From Bdellovibrio bacteriovorus W (GTDB taxonomy: Bacteria > Bdellovibrionota > Bdellovibrionia > Bdellovibrionales > Bdellovibrionaceae), in NCBI GenBank assembly GCA_000525675.1, contig CP002190.1:2108001-2172000 (forward strand): 64,000 nucleotides of DNA, in the 5' to 3' direction. Position 1 is the first letter of the stretch. Each line of letters begins with the position of its first letter. This document shows positions 1 through 8,430 of this stretch, piece by piece. Position numbers and translations under genes: made by a program. Below the pieces are notes generated by a model. That model ran no database searches, was not told the DNA's origin, and worked only from the letters and a program-made list of their open reading frames with translations.

Positions 1-653
1 AGCCAGCTCCAGCGCAAAGCATGGACTCCCCTTCTGAGGACTCTGTGCACGCATTGCAGACGGAAGAAATCGACAATGTTTTTGCAATTCCTGAATCCCA
101 TGATGAAATCTTAGACATTCCTTCAGATGAAGAGTTCGCCGCAGTTCCACTTACAGAGCCACGCGATGAGTTCCAAGACGAGGCGGATGAAGGCGGATGG
201 GCCCATCAAGATCTGACAAAATTTAAAATTCAACTTCCTGAAGAGGAAGAAAATGATTTTGCTTCTAAGTTCGTAATTCCACAGGATGATGAGCTTTCTA
301 ACGTTCAGATTGAAGTCGCAGGCGACTTTGAAGAGATCAGTTTTGTAAAGCAAGAACCTGTCACAAAAACGAGTGGCTTTATGGAGCGCGTGGAGCGTTC
401 TGTGAAAGATCAGATGCTTGAGACCTTACACAAAAAGCCTCAAACGACTGCTAATCCAGAGACTGTGTCTAATGCTAAGCCCAATACACAATCCAAGATA
501 GACTTAAACAGCAATATGATGGAAAACGTAGTTCGAGAAGAAGCTCGCGCTGTGATTGAAGCCATCTGCTGGAAGGTAATCCCTGAGATTGCCGAAAGAG
601 TGATTCGCGAAGAAATCAGCAAAATTATGCGCGAGACTGAAAAATCCATTTAG
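1..653 (+). CDS. C-terminal part of a response-regulator-like protein (5' partial)
   Basis: The frame is open from base 3 through to the stop at 651-653, so the gene very probably begins before the window; the ATG at 21 is not a convincing start and has no Shine-Dalgarno. The visible part is acidic and low in complexity (many Glu/Asp). It ends in an amphipathic helical stretch with VVREEARAVIEAICWKVIPE and AERVIREEISKIM (about residues 170-205). That tail pattern is known from C-termini of deltaproteobacterial single-domain response regulators, where it follows the receiver domain and a linker. No receiver domain is visible here, so the assignment is an inference from the tail alone. nadC follows after 49 bases on the same strand. 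Confidence 0.55.
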   Translation, partial: PAPAQSMDSPSEDSVHALQTEEIDNVFAIPESHDEILDIPSDEEFAAVPLTEPRDEFQDEADEGGWAHQDLTKFKIQLPEEEENDFASKFVIPQDDELSNVQIEVAGDFEEISFVKQEPVTKTSGFMERVERSVKDQMLETLHKKPQTTANPETVSNAKPNTQSKIDLNSNMMENVVREEARAVIEAICWKVIPEIAERVIREEISKIMRETEKSI

Positions 654-702
654 TACGGTCTTCCAGATTCCGTGCTAACGGAATAACGAGGAAGGTCGAC
701 TG

Positions 703-1527
703 ATGGAATTACTTGAACTCATCCGCGCTGCTATCAAAGAAGACATGCCCCAAGGCGACGTCACTACAGAATCTTTAGCCTTAAAACCTCGAATAGGTCG
801 CGCCCGCCTCAAAGCCAAGGAAGACATTATCCTTTCTGGCGCAATGGCCTTTGAGCAATCCCTGCAAGTTCTCGAGCCAACTGCAAAAGTAAAATGGCAC
901 TTTGAAGAGGGCGATAAAATCCTCAATGGTCAAATCATCTGCACGATCGAAGGCGATCTTGTGCAAATTCTTAAAGCTGAGCGCGTGGCACTTAACTTTT
1001 TAGGCCACCTTTCTGGAATTGCGACTCACACTCGCCGATTCGTCGATGCTATTGCTGGAACGAATACGAAAATCTTAGATACTCGTAAAACGACTCCTGC
1101 GTTTCGCTCTTTAGAAAAGAAAGCCGTCATTCACGGTGGTGGAGTGAATCATCGCTTGAACCTAAGCACTGCGATTTTAATTAAAGACAATCACATCTCT
1201 GTGATGGGTGGAATCAAAAACGCGATCGAGCGCGTGCGCGAACATAGCGATCTGCCGATTGAAATCGAAGCCAGAAACCTCGACGAAGTTAAAGAGGCCG
1301 TCAGCTTGAATGCTCAAAGACTGCTTCTTGATAATATGGATAATGAGACTTTGAAAAAAGCTCTGGAACTTATCCCTGCTGGTATCGAAACAGAAGCCAG
1401 TGGCAATATGAACCTTGAGCGCGTGCGCTCGGTGGCGGAAATCGGTGTGAACTTTATTTCTGTCGGTGCTCTGACTCACTCCGCGCCATGCGCTGACGTC
1501 AGTCTTGTTTTCCAGTGGGAGGAGTAA
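703..1527 (+). CDS. nadC: nicotinate-nucleotide pyrophosphorylase (quinolinate phosphoribosyltransferase)
   Basis: This enzyme makes nicotinate mononucleotide from quinolinate and PRPP in cytoplasmic de novo NAD synthesis. At 274 aa it has the usual family length. The N-terminus has the EDMPQGDVTTE motif, and the barrel core shows the hallmark DTRKTTPAFRSLEKKAV followed by GGGVNHRLNL and LIKDNHI, which carry the substrate-binding Arg, Lys and His residues. The C-terminal SVGALTHSAP with LDNM upstream completes the type II PRTase pattern. A GAGGAAGG ribosome site precedes the ATG by 8 bases. The stop is directly followed by the GTG of birA (TAAGTG), so the two are translated together. Confidence 0.96.
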   Translation: MELLELIRAAIKEDMPQGDVTTESLALKPRIGRARLKAKEDIILSGAMAFEQSLQVLEPTAKVKWHFEEGDKILNGQIICTIEGDLVQILKAERVALNFLGHLSGIATHTRRFVDAIAGTNTKILDTRKTTPAFRSLEKKAVIHGGGVNHRLNLSTAILIKDNHISVMGGIKNAIERVREHSDLPIEIEARNLDEVKEAVSLNAQRLLLDNMDNETLKKALELIPAGIETEASGNMNLERVRSVAEIGVNFISVGALTHSAPCADVSLVFQWEE

Positions 1528-2277
1528 GTGTCAGATTCTCCTCTTAACGATATTCGCATAGGACAAGTCACTTCGCAGTGGGCGGAAAATCATCAGATTT
1601 TCACTCAATACAAGGCGGAACTTAAAAGTACCAACAGCCTCGCTAAAGACGAGGCCTTTGAAGAGAATCTTTTGCAAGAGTCCTTCTGTCTTTACGTAAC
1701 CGACTTACAAACAGCAGGTAGAGGTCGTGGCAATAAGACCTGGGTCACCGAGTCCTCTGGTGGCGCCCTTTTATCCTCATGGTCCTTCATGATGGATGAG
1801 AATCCTCTACCAACGACAACTTGCCTCATTGGGTTAGCCCTTTATCGCGCCTGTGTAACAACGTGGCCTTTTTTGGATTGGAACTTAAAAGCTCCAAATG
1901 ACATTTACATTGGCAATAAAAAGATCGCAGGTATCTTACTTGAAACGGTGATTCAAGGAGACGACATCCGCATGATCGCGGGGATCGGCATGAATATCAC
2001 ACAGACTCCTGATTTAGATATCGCCACAAGTGTCGTTGCCTCATTGCCTCAGGGGATTCCTCTGTTAGGCCAAGACTACATGGCTTTCTTAGATCGCCTT
2101 TTATTTGAAATTATGGATTCTGTCGCGCGCGCTTCAGAACCACTGACAAAGACCGATCAACTTGCATTGCTTCTGGCTTTGAATAAGCATCCCCTGCTTA
2201 AAGAAAAATACACAGGGATGTCAAAAGACGGAAGCCTGATGATGGGTGAAAAAACAATTCATTGGATGGACTTATAG
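1528..2277 (+). CDS. birA: biotin--[acetyl-CoA-carboxylase] ligase, class I (no DNA-binding domain)
   Basis: It activates biotin with ATP and attaches it to the biotin carrier lysine of carboxylases. The catalytic core shows QTAGRGRGNKTW (biotinyl-AMP binding loop, near residue 62), the LKAPNDIYIGNKKIAGIL segment with the catalytic Lys, and GIGMNI. At 249 aa there is no N-terminal winged helix, so it is not expected to act as a biotin repressor. The start is GTG, preceded by GGGAGGAG and touching the nadC stop. The thioredoxin-like gene starts 9 bases after its stop. Confidence in function is high; the first 30 residues are less conserved. Confidence 0.92.
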   Translation: MSDSPLNDIRIGQVTSQWAENHQIFTQYKAELKSTNSLAKDEAFEENLLQESFCLYVTDLQTAGRGRGNKTWVTESSGGALLSSWSFMMDENPLPTTTCLIGLALYRACVTTWPFLDWNLKAPNDIYIGNKKIAGILLETVIQGDDIRMIAGIGMNITQTPDLDIATSVVASLPQGIPLLGQDYMAFLDRLLFEIMDSVARASEPLTKTDQLALLLALNKHPLLKEKYTGMSKDGSLMMGEKTIHWMDL

Positions 2278-2286
2278 GAGGTCAGA

Positions 2287-2835
2287 ATGGCTTTAACATT
2301 TACACCTTTTCCAGACATAGGAAATAAATTGCCAGAGTTTTCATTGCCAGCAGTAGATGGCAAAACTTACTCTTCAAAGGACCTTCCCAAAGATACTCCT
2401 GTTGTTGTGATGTTCATCTGTAACCATTGCCCTTACGTACAAGCTATCGAAGAACGTTTGATTACTTTGGGTAGAGATTTAAAAGCCCAAGGAATTCCTG
2501 TTTTAGGAATTTGTTCAAATGACGAAGTCTCTCATCCGGAAGATTCATTTGCGAACCTCAAAAAACGCAGTGAAGAAATGAATTATACATTTCCTTATCT
2601 TCACGATAAATCCCAATCAGTAGCGCATCAATTTGGTGCAGTCTGCACTCCAGATTTTTTCGTGTATGATAAGAATCACAAGCTCGCGTATCGCGGCCGC
2701 CTTGATGATTCTTGGAAAGACGCTTCTAAAGTCACTCGCCGAGAGCTTTTTGAAGCCGTGATCGAACTTGCTAACAACAAACCAATTTCAACTGAACAAA
2801 CCGCATCCATGGGATGCTCAATTAAATGGATCTAA
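2287..2835 (+). CDS. thioredoxin-fold protein of the AhpC/TSA (peroxiredoxin-like) family
   Basis: A 182-aa cytoplasmic protein, without signal peptide, with a thioredoxin fold. Near residue 45 it has VVMFICNHCPYVQA, a CxxC redox pair (CNHC) of the type found in the thioredoxin family proteins annotated as AhpC/TSA-like. GAVCTPDFFVYD carries the cis-Pro loop (TP) and a further Cys. Substrate is unknown; a thiol-disulfide or peroxide reductase role is inferred from the fold. An AGGAGG ribosome site sits just before the ATG. The next gene follows after 4 bases, suggesting one transcript from nadC to the terminator at 3441. Confidence 0.85.
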   Translation: MALTFTPFPDIGNKLPEFSLPAVDGKTYSSKDLPKDTPVVVMFICNHCPYVQAIEERLITLGRDLKAQGIPVLGICSNDEVSHPEDSFANLKKRSEEMNYTFPYLHDKSQSVAHQFGAVCTPDFFVYDKNHKLAYRGRLDDSWKDASKVTRRELFEAVIELANNKPISTEQTASMGCSIKWI

Positions 2836-2839
2836 TAAA

Positions 2840-3418
2840 ATGAAATATATTTTAGTATTTGTCGGAGTCATGCTTGTTTCTTTTGGTCTTTTCTTAGCAA
2901 ACTACCTAGGAGCATTTCAAGGTGTAGAAATCACAGACGTCGAACAACCGGCTTTGAAAACAGTTTACGTTAATAACGTAGGCCCTTATCACAAAGTAAA
3001 TAAAGTGATCGAAAAAGTTGAGAAGTATATGGCTTCTGAAGGAATGCCGTGCACTCGCACATTTGGCGAATATCCGGATGATCCTCGCAAAATGGAAGAA
3101 GCTCGTTTACGCTCTAAGGTTGGCTGCGTGGTTACAGATGTTCCTGCTAACTTAGCAGAAGATTACTTCGTCGGTGAAATCCCGGCTCATCATTACGTGA
3201 AAGCGATCTTTAAGGGATCTCCAGGAATTGGGCCGTTGAAGGTTTATCCAAGAGTCAGTGACTATCGTGAACAGAAGGGTCTTAAAGAAGATGGCGCTGT
3301 CATTGAGATTTACGAGATTCACTCTATCACAGAGAACAACGCGATGACGACGACTTACCTTTTCCCAGTAGCTAAAGCAGATACAAACTCTGCAGAGACT
3401 GACGGAAGTCAGCAGTAA
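2840..3418 (+). CDS. membrane-anchored GyrI-like (effector-binding fold) protein
   Basis: The reading frame is open further upstream, but the ATG at 2840 is preferred because it directly follows the upstream stop and begins with a clean hydrophobic segment (MKYILVFVGVMLVSFGLFLANYLG) that would anchor the protein in the inner membrane. The rest resembles the GyrI-like small-molecule-binding domain: YVNNVGPYHKV at the start, then the FGEYPDDP and KVGCVVTD segments, and a C-terminal AVIEIYEIH strand. This fold binds hydrophobic small molecules in BmrR/SOUL-related proteins; the ligand here is unknown. It is the last gene before a strong terminator. Confidence 0.75.
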   Translation: MKYILVFVGVMLVSFGLFLANYLGAFQGVEITDVEQPALKTVYVNNVGPYHKVNKVIEKVEKYMASEGMPCTRTFGEYPDDPRKMEEARLRSKVGCVVTDVPANLAEDYFVGEIPAHHYVKAIFKGSPGIGPLKVYPRVSDYREQKGLKEDGAVIEIYEIHSITENNAMTTTYLFPVAKADTNSAETDGSQQ

Positions 3419-3440
3419 TATAAAAAAATTCATCACTTAA

Positions 3441-3474
3441 GGTGACTGTTGCACTCGCACAGTCACCTTTTTTT
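3441..3474 (+). terminator. rho-independent terminator after the nadC operon
   Basis: A perfect 9-bp stem (GGTGACTGT at 3441-3449 and ACAGTCACC at 3459-3467) with a 9-base loop is followed by seven T residues. It ends the plus-strand operon and lies directly between convergent genes, 3 bases before the 3' end of hmuV. Confidence 0.92.
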
Positions 3475-3476
3475 AT

Positions 3477-4271
3477 TTAAATCACTAAAGGTCGATTTTC
3501 TGACGGATGGTCGATCACTTGGACCGGGTACCTAAAGGCATCTGTAAGCACACTTGCCGTCAAAACATCTTTAGGACTGCCTGACGCTAGGATCTTCCCG
3601 TCTGAAAGCACGAGAACTTTATCCGCGTACTGAGCCGCCAAATTTAGATCATGCAAGACTGCCAAAACTCCCACACCTTGATGACTCAAATTTTTGACAA
3701 CATCGAGAACCTGATGTTGATGAGCAATATCAAGACTGCTCGTAGGTTCATCAAGAAATAATAATCTTTCGTCAGATAAAGAACTCGACTCCACAGAAGG
3801 AACCAACTGCGCTAAAGCTCTGGATAGATGTACGCGCTGCTGCTCGCCTCCAGACAGAGTTAAGTAATCTCGCATCTCGTAGTTTTGCAACCCCACTCTT
3901 TTCAAACAATCTTTTGCAATCTGATAGTCTTCATCGCTCTCTTTTTGCAAACTCTGATGAGGGATTCTTCCAAGCAAAACCACTTCTAAGACTTTATAGG
4001 AAAAACTGAGCTGAGTGGACTGAGGTAAAACGGCTCTTCTTTTCGCAAGATCGCGCGTTTTGTGATCTTTCAAATCCTTCGAGAAGAGCTCGATGCGGCC
4101 TTCTTTAAGAGTCATCTCGCCAGTGAGATGCTTTAAGAGCGTGCTTTTACCCGCGCCATTTCTTCCCACGATGACGAGAAACTCTTTTGCCTGTAAAGAA
4201 AAAGAGATGTTTTCTAAAAGAATCTTTTTACCAACCGCACAGGAAAGATTTTGAACATTTATAAGACTCAT
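3477..4271 (-). CDS. hmuV: haem ABC transporter ATP-binding protein
   Basis: ATPase subunit of an inner-membrane importer of the haem/B12/ferric-siderophore class. It shows Walker A GRNGAGKSTLLKHL (near residue 37), the signature LSGGEQQRVHLSRAL, Walker B RLLFLDEPTSSLD and the switch His in AVLHDLNLAAQYAD. At 264 aa it has the usual length for HmuV/BtuD-type ATPases. Its ATG overlaps the stop of the permease gene by 4 bases (ATGA). Haem is preferred over other substrates because the partner binding protein looks like HmuT; a siderophore or cobalamin cannot be excluded. Confidence 0.92.
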   Translation of the reverse strand: MSLINVQNLSCAVGKKILLENISFSLQAKEFLVIVGRNGAGKSTLLKHLTGEMTLKEGRIELFSKDLKDHKTRDLAKRRAVLPQSTQLSFSYKVLEVVLLGRIPHQSLQKESDEDYQIAKDCLKRVGLQNYEMRDYLTLSGGEQQRVHLSRALAQLVPSVESSSLSDERLLFLDEPTSSLDIAHQHQVLDVVKNLSHQGVGVLAVLHDLNLAAQYADKVLVLSDGKILASGSPKDVLTASVLTDAFRYPVQVIDHPSENRPLVI

Positions 4272-5308
4272 AACCTGCCCTTCTTCTTTGCTTGAAGTAA
4301 AAGATATAAAAAGAACGGTCCACCAATCATAGATGTTAAAATTCCAATGGGTAACTCTGCCGGAGAAACAATGGTTCGAGATATCAAATCAGCCCACAAG
4401 AGCAACAAGGCGCCAGCGATCGCAGACAGAGGCAAAACTGCGCGATGATTCGAACCTACAAAAAGTCGAATCACATGGGGAATTACCAGGCCCACAAATC
4501 CAATTCTTCCTGCCACAGCAACGCCGGCTCCTACTCCTAAACCGATCAGGGCGACAATCACCCACTTCACTTTTTCTACAGAGACACCAAGATGACGTGC
4601 ATTACTTTCCCCAAGTAAAAGTGCATTCAGGGCACTTGCAAGAAAAGGCATTCCCAAAACTGAGAGCGAAATTAAAGGAGCCGCACTTCCTAAAGAACTC
4701 CAAGAGGCTCCTCCTAAAGATCCCATTTGCCAAAATGTGATGGTGCGAAGTTGCTCATCAGTTGAAAGGTAAGTAAATAATCCAGTCCCCGCTTCACAGA
4801 GTGCGTTGATTGCAATTCCTGCTAAAAGCATGGTCGCTATATTTGTCTTTCGATCGTGCTGAGCTAATGAATAAATCAAAATGATCGCAAGCACACTTCC
4901 GGTAAACGCAGCAATAGGCAGTGTCCAAATTCCAGCAAAAGAAATATTAGCTATAATGGCGAGTCCTACAAAAAAAGAAGCTCCACTAGAGATCCCTAAT
5001 AGACCTGGATCTGCCAAGGGGTTTCTAAACAACCCCTGCATCGCGGCTCCAGAAACAGCAAGCCCCGCTCCGATAAAGAGTCCCATCAACACTCGAGGCA
5101 AACGCAACGCTATAAACACGGCCTCTTGCTGCTCAGTGAATGGCACTCCAATGTTCAATCCAAACTGACTCGCAAGAATGGAAAGAACTTGCAGTGGAGC
5201 TATCTCTACGGCTCCTAACCCAGAGGACAGAACCACTGTGAAAATCAAAACTCCTAAGAGAATTATAAATGCTAGGCCCGTGGCCTTGCCACGCATGATC
5301 GGACTCAT
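4268..5308 (-). CDS. hmuU: haem ABC transporter permease (FecCD/BtuC family)
   Basis: A polytopic protein of 346 aa, the normal length for the FecCD family, with about ten hydrophobic segments. Family landmarks are visible: LRLPRVLMGLFIGAGLAVSG near residue 70, GLFRNPLADPGLLGISSGA near residue 92, and AVAGRIGFVGLVIPHVIRL near residue 265, which contacts the ATPase. It lies between the binding protein (16 bases upstream) and the ATPase (4-base overlap), so the three form one minus-strand operon. The first ATG (5308) is used; a second in-frame ATG 12 bases on is also possible. Confidence 0.93.
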   Translation of the reverse strand: MSPIMRGKATGLAFIILLGVLIFTVVLSSGLGAVEIAPLQVLSILASQFGLNIGVPFTEQQEAVFIALRLPRVLMGLFIGAGLAVSGAAMQGLFRNPLADPGLLGISSGASFFVGLAIIANISFAGIWTLPIAAFTGSVLAIILIYSLAQHDRKTNIATMLLAGIAINALCEAGTGLFTYLSTDEQLRTITFWQMGSLGGASWSSLGSAAPLISLSVLGMPFLASALNALLLGESNARHLGVSVEKVKWVIVALIGLGVGAGVAVAGRIGFVGLVIPHVIRLFVGSNHRAVLPLSAIAGALLLLWADLISRTIVSPAELPIGILTSMIGGPFFLYLLLQAKKKGRL

Positions 5309-5324
5309 TTTATCTCAACCCTTC

Positions 5325-6203
5325 TTAAAGAGTCTTTTTCATTTCTTGCAAAAGTTCTTTGGCAAATCCAGGAAAGCGCGGGCCAATCCAACGAATGCTA
5401 TCATCCACTTGTAAAATCGCTTTGTTCTTTCCAGCCGGTGTTAATGAAACTCCAGAAAGCTTTAGCGCCCCCTCCACTCCACCGACGGCTTTTAATCCAC
5501 GACCTAGCATAATGATCACATCAGGTGAGGCCTGAACCATCGCTTCAGCCGTCAAAGGCTTCGTCCCAGTTGTAAAGTCGGCGGAATTTTTACCACCCAC
5601 AGCTTCAATTAAATAATGGGAACCCGTTGCTTGCCCGTAGATAAAAGCGGTTCCGGGGCCATGAGCATAGAGAAAGAAAATCTTCGGTGTTTTTTTAAGA
5701 GACTTTATTTCAACTTGAAGAGCCGCAACGTCAGCCTCAATTTCTTTATTGAGTTCTAAGGCTTTTTCTTTGGCTTCTAAGACATCACCCAGAAGGGTCA
5801 CTCGACGCTTCAAACCTTCTAGGCCGTCTTTGGCAGAATTTTCTAAAACTAGAACTTGAATCTTAGCGCTACGAATTTGTTCCGCCGTAGCTGCTGGCAT
5901 ATTCTCTTCGTTAGCGATAACAAGATCTGGCTTAAGGCTGATGACACCTTCAGCTCCTGGGCGATAAGGATGACCAAGATTCTGAGCTTTCTTCGTCACC
6001 TCTTCAGGGAACTGAGAGCCCGCATCAACGCCAACAATCTTCTCTCCTTTACCAAGAGCAGAAATAATTTCGACGCTCGAACTATTAATAACCACGAGTC
6101 TTTGTGGATTGCTAACAACGACCTTCTTCCCATCAACACCTGTAAATGTTGCTGCGAATAGCGGTGAGGAAATAAAAATGCTCAGTGCAAAAATAATTTT
6201 CAT
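5325..6203 (-). CDS. hmuT: periplasmic haem-binding protein
   Basis: Substrate-binding subunit of the haem importer. It has a signal peptide (MKIIFALSIFISSPLFAA) and the class III binding-protein layout. Motifs typical of HmuT are VVINSSSVEIISALG, EGVISLKPDLVIANEE, and near the C-terminus GLKAVGGVEGALKLSG followed by LTPAGK. At 292 aa it is of normal length. It is first in the minus-strand operon, divergent from the TonB receptor at 6429 with 225 bases between, so both sides are likely regulated by iron together. Confidence 0.9.
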   Translation of the reverse strand: MKIIFALSIFISSPLFAATFTGVDGKKVVVSNPQRLVVINSSSVEIISALGKGEKIVGVDAGSQFPEEVTKKAQNLGHPYRPGAEGVISLKPDLVIANEENMPAATAEQIRSAKIQVLVLENSAKDGLEGLKRRVTLLGDVLEAKEKALELNKEIEADVAALQVEIKSLKKTPKIFFLYAHGPGTAFIYGQATGSHYLIEAVGGKNSADFTTGTKPLTAEAMVQASPDVIIMLGRGLKAVGGVEGALKLSGVSLTPAGKNKAILQVDDSIRWIGPRFPGFAKELLQEMKKTL

Positions 6204-6299
6204 ATGGGCTCCGAAGCTTGTGAGAGGTTCATCAACTTATCGGGACCCTATTCTAGAAAAACACAAAACACTAATTTTATCGTTTGAGTTTTCATCGCA

Positions 6300-6324
6300 C
6301 TTTCATTTGATCGGTTAATGAAAG
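6300..6324. promoter_or_regulatory. inverted repeat in the divergent hmuT/TonB-receptor intergenic region
   Basis: An 8-bp perfect inverted repeat, CTTTCATT and AATGAAAG, separated by 9 bases, lies midway between the divergent haem genes. An operator for an iron-responsive regulator would be expected here, but the sequence is not a clear Fur box, so the function is inferred from position only. Confidence 0.35.
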
Positions 6325-6428
6325 ACAGATGAAAATACATCGGAACTTTTCTCGGACTCGCTTGCATTTGATTTGCATCGAGTGTTTGAGAATTGCACAT
6401 TCTATAGTTTTCCCTCTATAGATGCTTC

Positions 6429-8327
6429 ATGAAGAAAAATTTATTTTTTAAAAAAATCCCATTCTTATCTTTGATACTGACTTCGCAGTTTTCTTTCGCA
6501 CAAGTAGAAACTTCAACTTCACAACTCTCGTCCATTATTGTCTCTTCGGCGAGTCAAAGAGAACAAAGTATCGCAGAAGCTCCGGCCAGCATCACCGTGG
6601 TTACACAGGAAGATATTCAAAGACAACCCGTCCATAATATCACAGACGTCCTAAAGTATTCTGAGGGGGTAATGACCTCGAGCTCAAATGATAAAGGGAT
6701 CAGCCTGCGAGGGCTTGATTCAAGCTACACTCTTATCTTAGTCAATGGCAAACGTGTCAGCTCACGCTCTCTTTCAGTTCGCCACAATGCCGATGCTGAC
6801 CTTTCGTGGATTTCTCCAGATGACATTGAACGCATAGAAATTATCCGTGGCCCCATGGCTACTCTTTATGGAGCGGAAGCCATCGGTGGTGTCGTCAATA
6901 TTATCACTAAAAAGATTTCAGCTTCTTGGAAGGCTCACGCCAGTTCTCAACTTATGCGTTTTGAAGATTCCGATGAAAAAGCCCAGAATCAATATCAAGT
7001 GAGCGTCTCAGGCCCCATTATCGCGCAAAAGTTGCAGACTAAGCTCAATGCCTCGTTCTCGCAACAAGATCGCCCTGAAGTCGCCAGCACTGATAGTCGC
7101 CAATATGCCGGGCACAAAGATAGCAAAGTGCGCGGAGAGCTTGAATATCTTATTAATGAAAAACAGAAAGTTCAGGCCAACGTTAGCAAAAGCACTGAAA
7201 AACAAACCAAACAGTTTAATAATTCTGAAACTTTCACTGACGTCGATAGAACTCACTATGAGGTTTCCCATAGCTATGTCGGAAACAATCTCAGTCATGA
7301 GATCACTTTTTTCCAAGATGGCTACGAGTATGACGACAATGGCAAAGATGCCCAACTCACCCATCAAACGGCGCAAGGGAACATTAAGGGGCAATTCAAT
7401 AACCATGGTCTTGTCGCGGGTTTTGAGTTGCAAAAATATAAGCTAGAAAATTCTTATCAGCTCACTTCTGGAGAAACAGATTCTCAACAAAACGCTCTGT
7501 TCCTGGAAGACAACTACTCTTTCTTAGAGAAGAACACTCTTACTGTGGGAGTCCGTCAAACACAGCACAGTGATTTCGGTCCTCATCTTTCACCGCGAGC
7601 CTATCTTGTACATCAGGCAAACGAAAACTTAACTTGGAAAGGCGGCGTTGGAACTGGATTCAAAACACCGACACTTTTACAACTCTCCAAAGACTTTCAC
7701 CTTCCGAGTTGTAAGGGCGCTTGCACAATGATTGGAAACCCTTATTTAAAACCAGAACATAGTGTTAGTTATGAAATAGGTTTTACATACACGCATGAAA
7801 ATCTATTTTTAAACTCTTCTATTTTTTATTCAGAACTTTCTGACATGATCACTACTTACTTTGAAACCATCAACGGCCAAAGATATCGTTTACTTAAAAA
7901 CGTCGACAAAGCCCGCACTCAAGGTATTGAATTTGGCAGCCGCTGGGTGATGAACCCAAATTGGCATTTAGGTTTTAACTTCACGTTGAGCGAAGGACGT
8001 AATGTCACCCAAGATACGCCTCTTTTAAATCTTCCGACAGCCGTTGCTAACCTGAAGCTCGACTGGTTTATGACTGATCGATTGTCTTCCTATTCGATTC
8101 TTAGTCATATCGGCCATCGCCAGTTTGAAGACTCCACAGGTGCGCGCTCAGCCCCTGGGTATGAAACCTTAAGCCTTGGGATGCATTATAATCTAGGTAA
8201 TAAGAAAACACGCTGGCGCCTTGGTGGTGGCGTAGAGAATGCCATGGACGTTCGTTTAGATGATCGCTATGGATTTGGCGAACTCGGAAGACGCTACTTT
8301 GTCAGCCTCGGAGTGGATACGATTTAA
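6429..8327 (+). CDS. TonB-dependent outer-membrane receptor, probably for haem
   Basis: A 632-aa ligand-gated outer-membrane channel. It has a signal peptide ending at QFSFAQ, then the plug domain with ASITVVTQEDIQRQPVHNI, ISLRGLDSSYTLILVNGKRV, and the plug-end motif IERIEIIRGPMATLYGAEAIGGVVNIITKK near residues 135-165. The rest is a beta barrel with the YLKPEHSVSYEIG segment and the terminal aromatic strand. The sequence class is CirA/FepA/BtuB-like; haem is inferred from the divergent hmuTUV operon. A TATAGA -10-like box at 6417-6422 lies only 6 bases before the ATG and there is no ribosome site, so the mRNA may be leaderless. Confidence 0.9.
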   Translation: MKKNLFFKKIPFLSLILTSQFSFAQVETSTSQLSSIIVSSASQREQSIAEAPASITVVTQEDIQRQPVHNITDVLKYSEGVMTSSSNDKGISLRGLDSSYTLILVNGKRVSSRSLSVRHNADADLSWISPDDIERIEIIRGPMATLYGAEAIGGVVNIITKKISASWKAHASSQLMRFEDSDEKAQNQYQVSVSGPIIAQKLQTKLNASFSQQDRPEVASTDSRQYAGHKDSKVRGELEYLINEKQKVQANVSKSTEKQTKQFNNSETFTDVDRTHYEVSHSYVGNNLSHEITFFQDGYEYDDNGKDAQLTHQTAQGNIKGQFNNHGLVAGFELQKYKLENSYQLTSGETDSQQNALFLEDNYSFLEKNTLTVGVRQTQHSDFGPHLSPRAYLVHQANENLTWKGGVGTGFKTPTLLQLSKDFHLPSCKGACTMIGNPYLKPEHSVSYEIGFTYTHENLFLNSSIFYSELSDMITTYFETINGQRYRLLKNVDKARTQGIEFGSRWVMNPNWHLGFNFTLSEGRNVTQDTPLLNLPTAVANLKLDWFMTDRLSSYSILSHIGHRQFEDSTGARSAPGYETLSLGMHYNLGNKKTRWRLGGGVENAMDVRLDDRYGFGELGRRYFVSLGVDTI

Positions 8328-8353
8328 AAGTCCCTTTTGAAATCAAAATAAAA

Positions 8354-8387
8354 ACGGCGGTCTGCTTCAGACCGCCGTATTGTTTTT
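8354..8387 (+). terminator. rho-independent terminator after the TonB receptor gene
   Basis: A perfect 11-bp GC-rich stem (ACGGCGGTCTG at 8354-8364, CAGACCGCCGT at 8369-8379 within a base) with a 3-4 base loop is followed by a T-rich tail. It also faces the convergent SIMPL gene with an A-rich run on the other side, so it may work in both directions. Confidence 0.9.
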
Positions 8388-8430
8388 AATATATTTTAAG
8401 AATCTCTTTTTTTGTTTCAAGGCTCAAACC

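Noticed and set aside
4333-4740. Open frames on the plus strand opposite the haem permease gene
   Set aside because: Antisense to a clear FecCD gene; codon pattern and composition do not support coding.
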